Below, one piece after another: positions 19,401-27,606 of a stretch of 64,000 nt of DNA (within the stretch, counting starts at the first letter, position 1; each line of letters starts with the position of its first letter). Below the pieces are notes generated by a model that did not search any database, was not told the DNA's origin, and was given only the letters and a program-made list of their open reading frames with translations. Source of the DNA: Clostridiales bacterium (GTDB taxonomy: Bacteria; Bacillota; Clostridia; Oscillospirales; Oscillospiraceae); contig JAJUHC010000011.1 of NCBI GenBank assembly GCA_029268065.1, positions 1-64,000 of the forward strand, given 5' to 3'. A program made the position numbers and the translations under genes.

Positions 19401-21240
19401 CGCTGAAGGGAACCACGGCCGCCATTGACGAAAGCTTGAACCTGCCCGACGCCCCGAACGTGGTAAAGCTGAAATAGGTCGCAGGATCCGCCGCTCCTGT
19501 GTTCATATAGTAGTCGTTAACCAGTCCCTGACCGGAGAATTCGGTGAAAGGGTCTGGTAGGCTCACAAAGTTATATGGGGTTTCAACGCCTATTGACTGT
19601 ACTCCATTCGTTCCTCCGCTGCCATTCGTTTTAAAGGTAATCCCGTTGTATGTATAACTCTGCGTATTAAGACTATGTCTCCCGCCGGAAATATCGTCAA
19701 AGTACGCGTCCGACACCGCGGAGGTCCCGGCAGATTTTGTGGCGTAGCAGGTCTTGTTGCCCGCCTCGTCCTTAACAATTACGTTGAAGTAATAGGTGGT
19801 GCCGACCGTCAGTCCGGTGACCTCCTTTGACGCGATGTCCGCGGCGTAGCTGCCGACGGGGGTTCCGTTAGCCTCGATAGCCGTTACGGTGTCCAGGTTG
19901 TCGCTGAAGGAACGGTAGACAAGGTACTGGAGGGCGGACTGGGCGCTGACGTCGTCGCTCGCCTTGTTCCAGGTCAGCGTTAAGCCCGTCTGCGTAACGG
20001 AGGACGCGGTTATGGTCTTGTCCGCCACCGTCGGCGCCGTCAGGTCGGGAGCCGAAGTGGTGAACGGGATTTCAGACACAGAGGACGGATTGCCGTTATT
20101 ATCCCTTACGACGACATACGCTTTGTAGGAGCTCGAGCCGGAAAGGCCGACTATGCCGGCGGAGTTGGAGGATGCCGCCGCCGTGCCCGTACCCTTCGCA
20201 AGCGCGGTGCCCTGCGCCATCACCGTCGCGGCGTTCGGAGCCGAGTCCGCCGCGTCGTAAACGAGATAATAATATGTTCCGGCCCTGTCAGAAGTGAAGT
20301 TCAGCGTCGCTCCGGTGGAGGTAACGGGGCTCGCGCTCGTTGAGCTCAGCGTCGGAGGAGCTATCATCAGGGCAAGCTTGTTCGCGCGAAAGTTCGAAAT
20401 AAGCGTTGGCGGAGAGGCTTCTTGGCAGATATTGCAGTTGCCATCCGAGTAATACAGGGTGCCGGAGGAAGAATCGAACGCCACGCCTTCGGGAGCGTAG
20501 GCGGACGGGTGGACGACCGAGACCGTGCCGCCTAAGGAGGAACAGCGGAATACGCCGTAAGTGGTGTATGAGTTATCAGATCCGGTGAAATAAAGAGTTT
20601 TGCTCACGGTATCGATCGCGAGACTGTTTACGAAATAGCCGGAAAGGATAGAGCTGGAAGAACCCGTGGAAATATTGTACTTATATATGTAACCGTCAGA
20701 TGAATCACTATCCGCATAATACAGGATACCGGACAGCGGGTCGAGCGCCAAGCCTTCGGGAATGCCTACACCGCTTAAGTCAGTATAGATCGGCGTGACC
20801 GAGCCGCCCGACAAAGAAACGCGATATACGCCCATAGAGCTGCTGCCATGTACCGCTCCCGAAAAGTATAACATCCCGTTTCCGGCGTCCAGCGCTATGT
20901 CGGTAATATCGTAGCCGCTGAGAAACACAGTCTGATCCGTGCCGGCAAGATTGTTTTTGTAAAGATTGCCGTTAAAGTCGGAGTAGTACACATAACCCGC
21001 GGACTGGTCGACGGCGACGCCTTCCGGAGTGGGTGAGAGCGTTTTATAATACTCCGTATAGCTCGAGGGGGACGGCAGGTTTGCGCTCTTTACGTAACAA
21101 AAGTCGCCGTCGACGGCTCCGCTGTAAAAAATCAGGTTGTTTGGGGCCGCCTTTGCCGGCGGCGTCAGCGCCGGCATGAAGCTTATCGCCAGAGCGAGCG
21201 CAAAGACCATGGAAATGAGCTTTCGTATAAACTTTTTCAT
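13489..21240 (-). CDS. Giant SLH-anchored repeat surface protein
   Basis: A 2583-residue secreted protein. A signal peptide ending AKA (1-31) leads into YWTD/NHL-like propeller repeats (about 35-290) with recurring GxLYYSD strands. Fibronectin-III-like domains occupy about 295-510 and 720-815, with a jelly-roll-like region between. Four SWM/Ig-like repeats of 116 residues (GTPRIALDIGG core) and three 110-residue repeats (SPSAASTNA core) alternate from about 815 to 1600. Next come other Ig-like and FN3-like domains and three IPT/TIG domains, the last two almost identical. The protein ends in a proline/glycine-poor linker domain and three SLH motifs (about 2415-2583) that bind pyruvylated wall polymer. 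ATG follows GGGGG. A PadR regulator gene lies 38 bases upstream on the same strand. It is probably an adhesin or S-layer-associated protein; no enzyme domain is visible. Confidence 0.9.
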   Translation of the reverse strand: MKKFIRKLISMVFALALAISFMPALTPPAKAAPNNLIFYSGAVDGDFCYVKSANLPSPSSYTEYYKTLSPTPEGVAVDQSAGYVYYSDFNGNLYKNNLAGTDQTVFLSGYDITDIALDAGNGMLYFSGAVHGSSSMGVYRVSLSGGSVTPIYTDLSGVGIPEGLALDPLSGILYYADSDSSDGYIYKYNISTGSSSSILSGYFVNSLAIDTVSKTLYFTGSDNSYTTYGVFRCSSLGGTVSVVHPSAYAPEGVAFDSSSGTLYYSDGNCNICQEASPPTLISNFRANKLALMIAPPTLSSTSASPVTSTGATLNFTSDRAGTYYYLVYDAADSAPNAATVMAQGTALAKGTGTAAASSNSAGIVGLSGSSSYKAYVVVRDNNGNPSSVSEIPFTTSAPDLTAPTVADKTITASSVTQTGLTLTWNKASDDVSAQSALQYLVYRSFSDNLDTVTAIEANGTPVGSYAADIASKEVTGLTVGTTYYFNVIVKDEAGNKTCYATKSAGTSAVSDAYFDDISGGRHSLNTQSYTYNGITFKTNGSGGTNGVQSIGVETPYNFVSLPDPFTEFSGQGLVNDYYMNTGAADPATYFSFTTFGASGRFKLSSMAAVVPFSGPPEQYAMVYNIEGFRGGTGGTRVAYVNGFNFAADGSYGSGDDAIAYSKKITDSSYGNGGVLTFGSNWNDIDTVVFTRVGGQMDVVLMFDSIIFSDVVPAVTPPTAATGAASGRSSTGATLNGTVNAKGSSTTVTFEYGTSTSYGSTATAAESPLTGSAETSVSASLSGLTPNTTYHYRVKAVNAGGTVCGDDMTFSTDLTAPTVSSVAVPSNGAYKSGDSLDFTVNFSENVTVTGTPRIALDIGGTTCYAAYQSGGGTSALLFRYTVASGDADADGISAGASLDLNGGTIKDAAGNDATLTLSGAGSTAAVLVDTSAPTVSSVAVPSSGAYKSGDSLDFTVNFSENVTVTGTPRIALDIGGTTRYAAYQSGGGTSALLFRYTVASGDADADGISAGASLDLNGGTIKDAAGNDATLVLSGAGSTAAVLVDTISPSVGVIVRQSPSAASTNASSVIFRVTFSESVTGVDTSDFTLTKTGSADGSIASVSPVSGSAYDVTVSSVSGDGTIRLDLNSSGTGIADGVGNAIAGGYTSGQTYTIDKSAPTVSSIVRLSPSAASTNAASVIFRVTFNESVTGADTSDFTLTKTGSADGSIASVSPVSGSVYDVAVNSILGEGTIRLDLNSSGTGIEDSAGNAIAAGYTAGESYTIDRVSPGLLSVAVPSGGVYKSGDSLDFTVNFSENVAVTGTPRIALNIGGTTRYAAYQSGGGTSALSFRYTVASGDADADGIALVTPLDLNGGTITDATGNSAQLDLSSVGDTSLVHIDAVAPTVYFVAILSSGVNGSGASLDFTVFFSKPVAVTGTPRIALDIGGTTRYAAYQSGGGTSALLFRYTVASGDADADGIAAGTSLDLNGGTIKDAAGNDATLTLNGMGSTASVLVDAASPSVVGIVRQSPSDASTNASSVIFRVTFSEIVTGVDASDFTLTKTGSAYGSIASVSPVSGSVYDVTVSSVSGDGTIRLDLNSSGAGIADGAGNAIAGGYTSGEIYTIDNAPPSVSITSTAPNPTNVSPIPLTITFSKSVTGFTADDITVSGGTKGALSGSGSSYTINITPSGDGTVTVDIASGVALDSASNGNTAAVQFSMTYDSTPPAAPSVTSASAATDSTPTWTWTSGGGGIGTFRYKLDNSNLSSGANETTETSYTPPSPLSEGSHTLFVQERDEAGNWSSSGSYVLTIDFIAPSVTSADPVTDSGNATSVTVGGEVTADGGAAVTDRGVVISASDSTPTIGESGVTKLQIGTGTGSFSSTYSVSPSTTYYVRAYATNTEGTSYGLIKPFTTASGTPVISSLSASAGSYLGGTSVTISGANFVGVSEVFFGSSAATYTVSSATQIIATSPGGSPGTVNVKVRTIYGDSNARSFTYTVNAPEVASVSPASGPAAGGTSVTITGTYFVNVSAVYFGLSSASYTVDSPTQITATAPAGTGTVDVTVAAAGGTSSASAADRFSYIHPVPTIAAVAPNSGPASGGTSVTITGTYFVNVSAVYFGLSSASYTVDSPTQITATAPAGTGTVDITVAAAGGTSGVVPAGAFTYTSSSSGGGGGGNTSTNTGTGTDVIVNGETKTAGTTSTSTNSEGKTVTTVSVDTAKLESILASSDKGATVTIPVATKTDVVEGVLTGQMVKSMESKEATLVVKTETASYTLPAAEINIDAVSQQIGTNVSLSDIKVTVQIAAPPENTVKIVEDAASKGNYTLVVKPVEFTISCTHGGKTVEVSQFNAYVERTIAIPDGVDPSKITTGVVLNSDGSFSHVPTQIVVIDGKYYAKINSLTNSTYTVVWNPLEFPDASNHWAKDSINDMGSRMVVKGDENGNYNPDKFITRAEFAAIVVRALGLKPETETSGFKDVKLTDWFSGYVKTAHVYGIIKGFEDNSFRPNEQITREQAMTMLARAMKIAKKLKPGLSESEISALLLAYKDGASVSDYARDGIASCLKTSVVNGRTDGTLSPKDSVTRAEVAAMVQRLLKKSGLI
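14815..15290 (-). repeat. Near-identical IPT/TIG tandem repeat, 255-bp unit
   Basis: Two IPT-encoding units repeat at a 255-base spacing (for example the matching GGGAGCCGTCGCGG at 14881 and 15136). They are almost identical in DNA, implying recent duplication or gene conversion inside the giant surface gene. Confidence 0.85.
16490..18800 (-). repeat. Composite tandem repeat block (348-bp and 330-bp units)
   Basis: Units of 348 bases (116 residues) occur four times, with the marker GGTAAGCCGC at about 16938, 17286, 18294 and 18642. Units of 330 bases (110 residues) occur three times, with the marker GCCTTATTGTGCC at about 16515, 17541 and 17871. In protein order this reads A-A-B-B-A-A-B. Confidence 0.85.
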
Positions 21241-21278
21241 ATTTTACCCCCGTATTTCATCTATTGTGGGTTTCGTCA

Positions 21279-21842
21279 CTATTTAACGCGCTGGTCGATC
21301 TCCGCTTTTATTTCTTCAAGAAGCCTTGCGTATTCGCGGCACTTTATCAGCCCCCAGCGGTGCGTAAAAAGCGCCGACTGAAGGCGGGGGTCGCTTTCGT
21401 CGATTCCTGTGGTGTTTAAGAATTTAGCGTAGTTTTTGTTGTAGTTTTCAAGGAGCCTCCGCTCAAGACTCCTCACGTTTTCAAGCTGCCTGTCTATGAA
21501 CAGCGACTGCTCATGGGCTGGCAGCGCGCCCGAATAGAAAAGCTGAAGCAGGAATAGATCGTGCGAAATGAAGTCGGCGACACAGTTTTTCGAGGCTGTT
21601 TCAAGGAAGGCTTCCCGCCCCCTGTCCGTGATGGCGTAGACCTTTCTGTCTACCGTTCTGCCTTTGGCGCACTCCGAAAGCTCGACAAGGCCCTCGCCGA
21701 CAAGCTCTTTCAGCGTCCTGTATATCTGCGCCTGATTTGCCGGCCAGAAGTATGAGGCTGACATGTCAAACAGCTTTTTGATGTCGTAGCCCGACATAGG
21801 TTTCATTGAGAGAAAGCCCAAAATACCCTGCTCGAGAGACAT
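21279..21842 (-). CDS. PadR-family transcriptional regulator
   Basis: A 187-residue DNA-binding protein. An N-terminal winged helix (about residues 1-85, with ILGFLSMKPMSGYDIKKLF and a QIYRTLKELVGEGLVE recognition region) matches PadR, and the C-terminal helices form the dimer/effector part of the Vir/AphA-like subgroup. The frame is open to 21866, but the ATG at 21842 is chosen because GAAGG precedes it by a normal distance and family members begin MSLEQGILG. It is transcribed toward the giant SLH gene, 38 bases downstream, so it probably controls that gene or shares its regulation. PadR proteins usually repress and respond to small ligands or stress; the signal here is unknown. Confidence 0.9.
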   Translation of the reverse strand: MSLEQGILGFLSMKPMSGYDIKKLFDMSASYFWPANQAQIYRTLKELVGEGLVELSECAKGRTVDRKVYAITDRGREAFLETASKNCVADFISHDLFLLQLFYSGALPAHEQSLFIDRQLENVRSLERRLLENYNKNYAKFLNTTGIDESDPRLQSALFTHRWGLIKCREYARLLEEIKAEIDQRVK

Positions 21843-22048
21843 AAATAACCTTCGTTCATCAAACAATATCGTACTTGTATCATTATAGTTTATAATGTGA
21901 GATTAATAAACATCTTTTTCGAAAAATCTTACATTTGTTTTTATTTTTAGCAAGACACCAAATAATTGGCTAAATCCATGATATTTTGCATAAATTTGTC
22001 GAATACGATCACGATTCGTCAATTTGCGTAAAATAATAATTTTTTCTA

Positions 22049-22077
22049 TTTCCAATTTGCAAAAAATTTGTTATATT
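22049..22077 (+). promoter_or_regulatory. Possible promoter of the GGDEF receptor gene
   Basis: TTTCCA (22049-22054), a 17-base spacer and TATATT (22072-22077) in a very AT-rich stretch. A short stem GCCCT/AGGGC followed by T-runs lies between it and the gene, at about 22151-22172. Confidence 0.4.
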
Positions 22078-22188
22078 GGTAGTGCGAAAAATCATTGTTT
22101 TTACCAAATGCCCTATTTCCCCGGCTGCAACTTGCGGCAGCTGAAGCGGCGCCCTCACAGGGCGGCATTTTTGACGGGAGGCTTCGTA

Positions 22189-25100
22189 ATGCTACAGCTT
22201 GACGGATACAAAATATATGAAGAGCTCTCAAAAAACAGGAACTCGACCATTTACAGGGGTGTCCGCGAGTCCGACAGCGCTCCGGTCATCGTAAAACTGC
22301 TGAACAGGGAATACCCGTCGTCCGAGGAGCTGGCTGATTTTACCCGCGAGTACGAGCTTATGGAAAGACTCGCCTGCGACGGTATAGTGAAGGCGTATGC
22401 GATGGTAAAAACCCAGAACAGCCTTGCCATAATCATGGAGGACATCGGCGGAGAAGCGGTTTCAAGGATACTGAAGACGGTAAAGCTCACTTACGCTGAA
22501 AAGCTTTCGCTTGCAATACTCATGACCCGTGCGCTCATACAGCTTCACAAGATGAACATAATCCATAAGGATATCAATCCGACCAACTTCATTTGGAACA
22601 TGGAAACGAACCGGCTCGTTATAATAGATCTGGGAATCTCCGCAGAGATCCCCAGGGAGTCCCTGCAGAGCGCAAACCCGGATGTTCTGGAGGGGACGCT
22701 TGATTATATATCTCCCGAACAGACGGGAAGAACGAACAGACCCGTGGATTACAGGACCGATCTTTATTCCCTTGGTATCACCTTTTACGAAGTATTCACG
22801 GGGCGCCTGCCGTTCACGGGAGACGACGATTTGGATATCGTTTACTCGCATATAGCGAAGCCGCCGGTTCCCCCCGTCGAAATCGACGGGCATATGCCGG
22901 AGATAATCTCCCGCATAATACTGAAGCTTATTTCGAAGGCCCCCGAGGAGAGGTACCAGTCGGCGGTCGGGCTTTTGAGGGACCTTGAATACTGCCGGCA
23001 GAATCTGAACTCCGGGATGGGGGCCGACCTTTTCTTCAGCCCGGGGCGGGGAGACGTCCTCGGCAGATTTGAGATACCCAAAAAGCTATACGGGCGTGAG
23101 GCCGAAATTGGAATCCTGCTTGACGGCTTTGAGCGTGTCGCCGAAGGCGGAACCGAGCTCCTGCTGGTAAGCGGGTATTCGGGTATCGGGAAATCCACGC
23201 TCATAAACGAGATACGCAAGCCGATAACCGGGAGAAAGGGATATTTTGTTTCGGGGAAGTTCAACCAGTACGAACGCCACGTTCCGTATTACGGCTTTGC
23301 GAGGGCGCTGAAAAGCCTTGTAAGGCAGCTGCTTTCAGAGCCTCAGCAGAGCCTCGACGAATGGAGGCGTCGGATACTGGAGGCGCTTGGAATCTCAGGG
23401 CAGATAATACTTGACTTAATACCCGAGCTCGAGCAAATCACGGGCCCGCAGCAGCAGCTGACGGAAACCGGTCCTCTTGAGGCGCAAAACCGTTTTCAGA
23501 TGACTTTTCTCAGCTTCCTGAACGTTTTCGCGAGGGCGGAGCATCCTCTGGTCATATTCCTGGACGACCTCCAGTGGAGCGACACCCCCACGCTTGAGCT
23601 TATCAAATACATTCTGACCAAGGGAGATATGAAGTATCTTCTGATTATCGGCGCGTACAGGGACAACGAGGTGCTGGAGGGGCACCCCCTGCTTCAGCTT
23701 ATTGAAGACCTTGGGAAGGAGCGGAGGGGAGCGTATCCTCTATTTCGGGAAATATTCCTGGAGCCGCTGGACTTTCCCGCCGCAAACGAGCTGGTCGCCG
23801 AAGCTCTGCATATGCCGCAGGAGTCCGCCGAGCCCCTGACGAGAATCGTCTATCAGAAAACAAAGGGGAATCCGTTCTTCTTAAGCAGGCTTCTGAACTC
23901 TCTTTATCAGCAGGGGAGCTTCACCTTCGTTCCCGAAAGGGGCCAGTGGGTCTATGACCTTAACAAGGTCGAGGAAGCGGAAATCAGCGATAATGTGATT
24001 GATTTGCTTGTTAAGGGCCTGGAATCGCTGCCTGCCGGAACTATGGACATTCTCAAGCTGGCCGCTTGCATAGGCAATCGCTTCGATCTGTCCGCCGTTT
24101 CGCTCATAAGCGGAAAATCCATGGACTCGGTCGGAAGGGACATATGGGCCGCCATGGAAAAGGAGCTGATAATTCCTCTTGACAATAACTTCCGCTTCCT
24201 GAGCACGCCGGGCTTGGACACGGTCCGAAGCGAGCTGGAAATGCATTTTTGCTTTGCTCACGACCGTATTCGGCAGGCCGTGTACTCGCTTATACCGGAA
24301 AGTGAAAGAAAAACGCTGCAGCTTCGCATAGGCAATGAATATCTCAGGCTCTTCCGCGAATCCAAACGTGAGGACGGTCTTTTCGATACCGTCAACCACC
24401 TGAATAACGCGGGGGAGCTTATTTCGGCAAGGGCTGATCGGCTTGAAATGATGGAGCTTAATTTCCTTGCGGGCAAAAAAGCAAAAAAGTCCACCGCTTT
24501 TTCGGTAGCGTTCAGTTATTTTAAAACGGCGGAAGCATGGCTAAGCCCCGAGGAGTGGGAGGGACTTCCCGATAAGCACTTTTCGCTGCTGATGGAGCAG
24601 GCGTACTCGTCTCTGCTCTCCGGAGAGCTCGACAAAGCCGAGGAGCTTTGCGTGCGTTTGTCGGACAAAGCAGAGAACAAGCTCGACCGGGGCGCCCTGT
24701 CAAACCTGAAGATATTGTTGTATATCTTTCAGGGCAAGCTGCAGGAGACGATAGAAGAGGCGAGGAGGGCCCTGCTGCTTTTTGACGTTATTCTGCCCAA
24801 AAGCGGTGAGGAGATTCGACATAAAACCGAGGAAGGGATTTCCAAGATGAAGCGATTCCTTACGGGGGTGACGGTCGAAAAGCTCGTCGGGCTCCCCCGA
24901 ATGCGGGATCCGGAAAAGCTTATGGCTATGCAGCTTCTGGCCGCGGTGATTCCGCCCGCGATTCAGGTTGAGCCGGAGATTTTCACGCTCGCGTCGCTCA
25001 TGATGCTCGAGCTGACGCTGACCTGCGGAACCTCGCCCCTGTCATGCAAAAACTTCGGAGACTGCGGCGTTATTTTCGGCTCGGTGCTTTCGGATTACGA

Positions 25101-27372
25101 AACCGGATATAATCTCGGAAGGGCGGCTTATAAACTGGCGCTGAAGCTAAAGGCCGATTCCCAGCTCTCTCCGGTATTCTTCATTTCAACCTACCTTTCC
25201 CACTGGCGCAAGCACTATTCCGAAGGCCTGCGCTTCTACGACCTCTCCTATCAGGCGGGGCTGGAAACCGGGGATATTATGCATGCGACCTATGCGGTGG
25301 CGCATAAGGCCCATGTGTCCGTTTGGGTAGGCAAAAACCTGAACGACTGCGTGAGGGAAACGGAAAAAAGCATCGCGTTCCTCAAGAAGGCAAAGGCTGC
25401 GGCCCCGCTGCTCCTGGCCGAAATAGTCCGCTACTCGATCAGGAAGTTTCAGACGCCGCCCGGACAGGAAGCCGACGCTGAGCTTGAAGCAAAGGGCAAG
25501 GAGCTGCTGAAAGCCATTGAGGAATCTCATAATATGGTTTTTCTGGGCAGATTTTTACAGCACAACACCTATGTGAATATAATCCTCGGCAATATGAAGG
25601 AGGCGGAAAGCTGGAGCGGGAAGGCGGACGAGATCATAGCCGTGTTGATTTCCGACTTTCAGACGCCGGACCATTACCTGTTCAAGGCAATGCTGCTTGT
25701 CGGAAAATACAGGGATTCCGACGGAGAGGAAAGGGATAAACTCCGGGAAACTCTGTACGTCATACAGGAAAAACTGAAGTATTGGGCGGAAAACTGCCCG
25801 GAGAACTATGCGCACAAATACTATCTGCTGTCCGCCGAAATCGCGGTGGCGGAGAACGGAACGCTTGACAAGATATCGGAGCTTTTCGGCAAGGCCTTCG
25901 ATTCGATAGGAAAAGACGACTTCGTGCAGTTCAGGGCGCTTTGCAGCGAGCGCTGCGCGATCTTCTGGTTCAACAGGGGAAACGAAACGATAGGGAAGGC
26001 TTATATCAAGGAAGCCCACTATTATTACCAGCAGTGGGGAGCGTACCGCAAGGTCCTGCTGCTGGAAAGCCTGTACTCGCATTGCTTTATGTCCGACGAT
26101 GCAAATGTCAGCGGCACCAGGATACCGTCTCTCGCCCAGACGCACACATCCATAGACATGCTCTCGGTTTTGAAGTTCACTCAGGCGATTTCAAGGGAGA
26201 TAAAAATCGAAAGGCTCCTCACTATACTGATAAAAACCATGATAGCAAACGCGGGCGCGCAGCGCGGCTGCCTGATGCTCAGGAACGACGACGACGGTCA
26301 GTTCTATATCGAGGCGGCGCAGGACTCTGACAGCGAACTGCCCAGGGTAATGCATTCGCTTCCGCTGCCGGAAGGCAGGGAGCTGTGCCAGGAAATCGCG
26401 CAGTATGTCATGCGGACGGGAGAAACCGTAGTCATTGGAGACGCGGAGACGGATATTAACTGGAACAATAACCCTTATGTCAAGAATAACAGGATAAAAT
26501 CAGTACTGTGCATGCCGGTATTCTACCAGAATCGCATAAAAGGCGCGGTATACCTGGAAAACAATCTATCCGACAACGTGTTTACGTCCGAAAGGCTGGA
26601 AACTCTGAAAATACTGTCGTCTCAGGCAGCCATATCGATCGAGAACGCAAGGCTTTACGAAAATATGGAGGCGAAGGTGAGGGAAAGAACGCTCCAGCTT
26701 AACGAGGCGAACGAAAAGCTGCGGGAGCTTTCTCTGCACGACCCGCTGACCGGTCTTTACAACAGAAGATATGTGTATGACTTCGCGTGTGAAAAAGCGG
26801 CGCAGATTATTAAAACCCGCCCGTCCGAGAGGCAGGGCACAGCAAACGCTACGGTAATCGGGGTTTTTATGGCAGATATTGACCATTTTAAGGAGGTCAA
26901 CGATACCTACGGGCACTCGGCGGGCGACAGCGTGCTTATTACCCTGTCGCAAATCCTGAAGGATATGGTGAGCGCGGGCGACCTTCTTGTGCGCTGGGGG
27001 GGAGAGGAATTTCTCATAATCCTGTTCGACAGGAAGCGGGGCTGTCTGAGGGAGTTCTCCGAGCGGCTTTTAAAAAAGATCAGGAAAACCACGATAAAGG
27101 TTTCCGAGGGAAACGCCATATCCGTCACCTGCTCCATGGGCTGCGCCGAGATGCCGATGGATGAGGACGATCCCTGTATGCTTAACCTTGAAGACATGAT
27201 AAACATCAGCGATTACGCGCTTTACAGAGCCAAGGAAAACGGGAGGGACTGCGCGGCGCATTTTAAACTTGAAAAAAGCATCGGAACCGATGAAGAGTTA
27301 AGGAAAAGCCTGAAAACCATTTCAAAGGCGACCGAACTGAACGGGGATTACTTCGGTATTGAGTTCTGTTGA
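22189..27372 (+). CDS. Kinase-AAA-GAF receptor with diguanylate cyclase output
   Basis: A 1727-residue cytoplasmic sensor. A Ser/Thr-kinase-like domain (about 5-265) has HKDINPTN in the catalytic loop and DLG for DFG. An AAA/STAND-type ATPase follows, with Walker A GYSGIGKST (about 328-336) and Walker B VIFLDD (about 455). A long helical TPR-like region runs to about 1300, then a GAF domain (about 1321-1480) and a short coiled coil. The C-terminal GGDEF domain (from HDPLTGLYNRR, about 1516) has an intact GGEEF active site (about 1602), predicting c-di-GMP synthesis from GTP. The residue where the inhibitory RxxD arginine would sit reads S (SAGD), so product inhibition may be weak. ATG 22189 is chosen for its GGGAGG site; the open frame upstream is probably untranslated. 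It heads the signalling island. Confidence 0.9.
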   Translation: MLQLDGYKIYEELSKNRNSTIYRGVRESDSAPVIVKLLNREYPSSEELADFTREYELMERLACDGIVKAYAMVKTQNSLAIIMEDIGGEAVSRILKTVKLTYAEKLSLAILMTRALIQLHKMNIIHKDINPTNFIWNMETNRLVIIDLGISAEIPRESLQSANPDVLEGTLDYISPEQTGRTNRPVDYRTDLYSLGITFYEVFTGRLPFTGDDDLDIVYSHIAKPPVPPVEIDGHMPEIISRIILKLISKAPEERYQSAVGLLRDLEYCRQNLNSGMGADLFFSPGRGDVLGRFEIPKKLYGREAEIGILLDGFERVAEGGTELLLVSGYSGIGKSTLINEIRKPITGRKGYFVSGKFNQYERHVPYYGFARALKSLVRQLLSEPQQSLDEWRRRILEALGISGQIILDLIPELEQITGPQQQLTETGPLEAQNRFQMTFLSFLNVFARAEHPLVIFLDDLQWSDTPTLELIKYILTKGDMKYLLIIGAYRDNEVLEGHPLLQLIEDLGKERRGAYPLFREIFLEPLDFPAANELVAEALHMPQESAEPLTRIVYQKTKGNPFFLSRLLNSLYQQGSFTFVPERGQWVYDLNKVEEAEISDNVIDLLVKGLESLPAGTMDILKLAACIGNRFDLSAVSLISGKSMDSVGRDIWAAMEKELIIPLDNNFRFLSTPGLDTVRSELEMHFCFAHDRIRQAVYSLIPESERKTLQLRIGNEYLRLFRESKREDGLFDTVNHLNNAGELISARADRLEMMELNFLAGKKAKKSTAFSVAFSYFKTAEAWLSPEEWEGLPDKHFSLLMEQAYSSLLSGELDKAEELCVRLSDKAENKLDRGALSNLKILLYIFQGKLQETIEEARRALLLFDVILPKSGEEIRHKTEEGISKMKRFLTGVTVEKLVGLPRMRDPEKLMAMQLLAAVIPPAIQVEPEIFTLASLMMLELTLTCGTSPLSCKNFGDCGVIFGSVLSDYETGYNLGRAAYKLALKLKADSQLSPVFFISTYLSHWRKHYSEGLRFYDLSYQAGLETGDIMHATYAVAHKAHVSVWVGKNLNDCVRETEKSIAFLKKAKAAAPLLLAEIVRYSIRKFQTPPGQEADAELEAKGKELLKAIEESHNMVFLGRFLQHNTYVNIILGNMKEAESWSGKADEIIAVLISDFQTPDHYLFKAMLLVGKYRDSDGEERDKLRETLYVIQEKLKYWAENCPENYAHKYYLLSAEIAVAENGTLDKISELFGKAFDSIGKDDFVQFRALCSERCAIFWFNRGNETIGKAYIKEAHYYYQQWGAYRKVLLLESLYSHCFMSDDANVSGTRIPSLAQTHTSIDMLSVLKFTQAISREIKIERLLTILIKTMIANAGAQRGCLMLRNDDDGQFYIEAAQDSDSELPRVMHSLPLPEGRELCQEIAQYVMRTGETVVIGDAETDINWNNNPYVKNNRIKSVLCMPVFYQNRIKGAVYLENNLSDNVFTSERLETLKILSSQAAISIENARLYENMEAKVRERTLQLNEANEKLRELSLHDPLTGLYNRRYVYDFACEKAAQIIKTRPSERQGTANATVIGVFMADIDHFKEVNDTYGHSAGDSVLITLSQILKDMVSAGDLLVRWGGEEFLIILFDRKRGCLREFSERLLKKIRKTTIKVSEGNAISVTCSMGCAEMPMDEDDPCMLNLEDMINISDYALYRAKENGRDCAAHFKLEKSIGTDEELRKSLKTISKATELNGDYFGIEFC

Positions 27373-27389
27373 CCGAGGGCGGTTCCGAA

Positions 27390-27449
27390 CGCTTTTCAGG
27401 GAGATGAAAAGCGGTTGGGGCTGTGGTCGCAATCGCTTTTTGATTGCGA
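27390..27449 (+). other. Two stem-loops in the spacer before the hybrid kinase gene
   Basis: Stems at 27390-27413 (eight pairs, GCTTTTC-type arms) and 27427-27449 (TCGCAATC/GATTGCGA) open the 234-base spacer. They could be a weak terminator or a leader structure; the rest of the spacer to 27600 shows no gene and no riboswitch I can name. Confidence 0.4.
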
Positions 27450-27606
27450 AAACGGAGTCGGGGCCTTTGATCCGCACAAAAATATGCGATGATAATAAGC
27501 TGGGCGTAAATGGGAATGATTTTGCAAAGCAAGGGGCGGCCCGGCTTGCAGAAATTAGCAAAACAGCCGTACTGCGGATAAAGAGGCTTGATTTTGGGAG
27601 GGAGCC

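Noticed and set aside
13489-21240. CRISPR array as the source of regular repeats
   Set aside because: The repeats are hundreds of bases long, coding and without unique spacers; no cas gene is present anywhere in the window.
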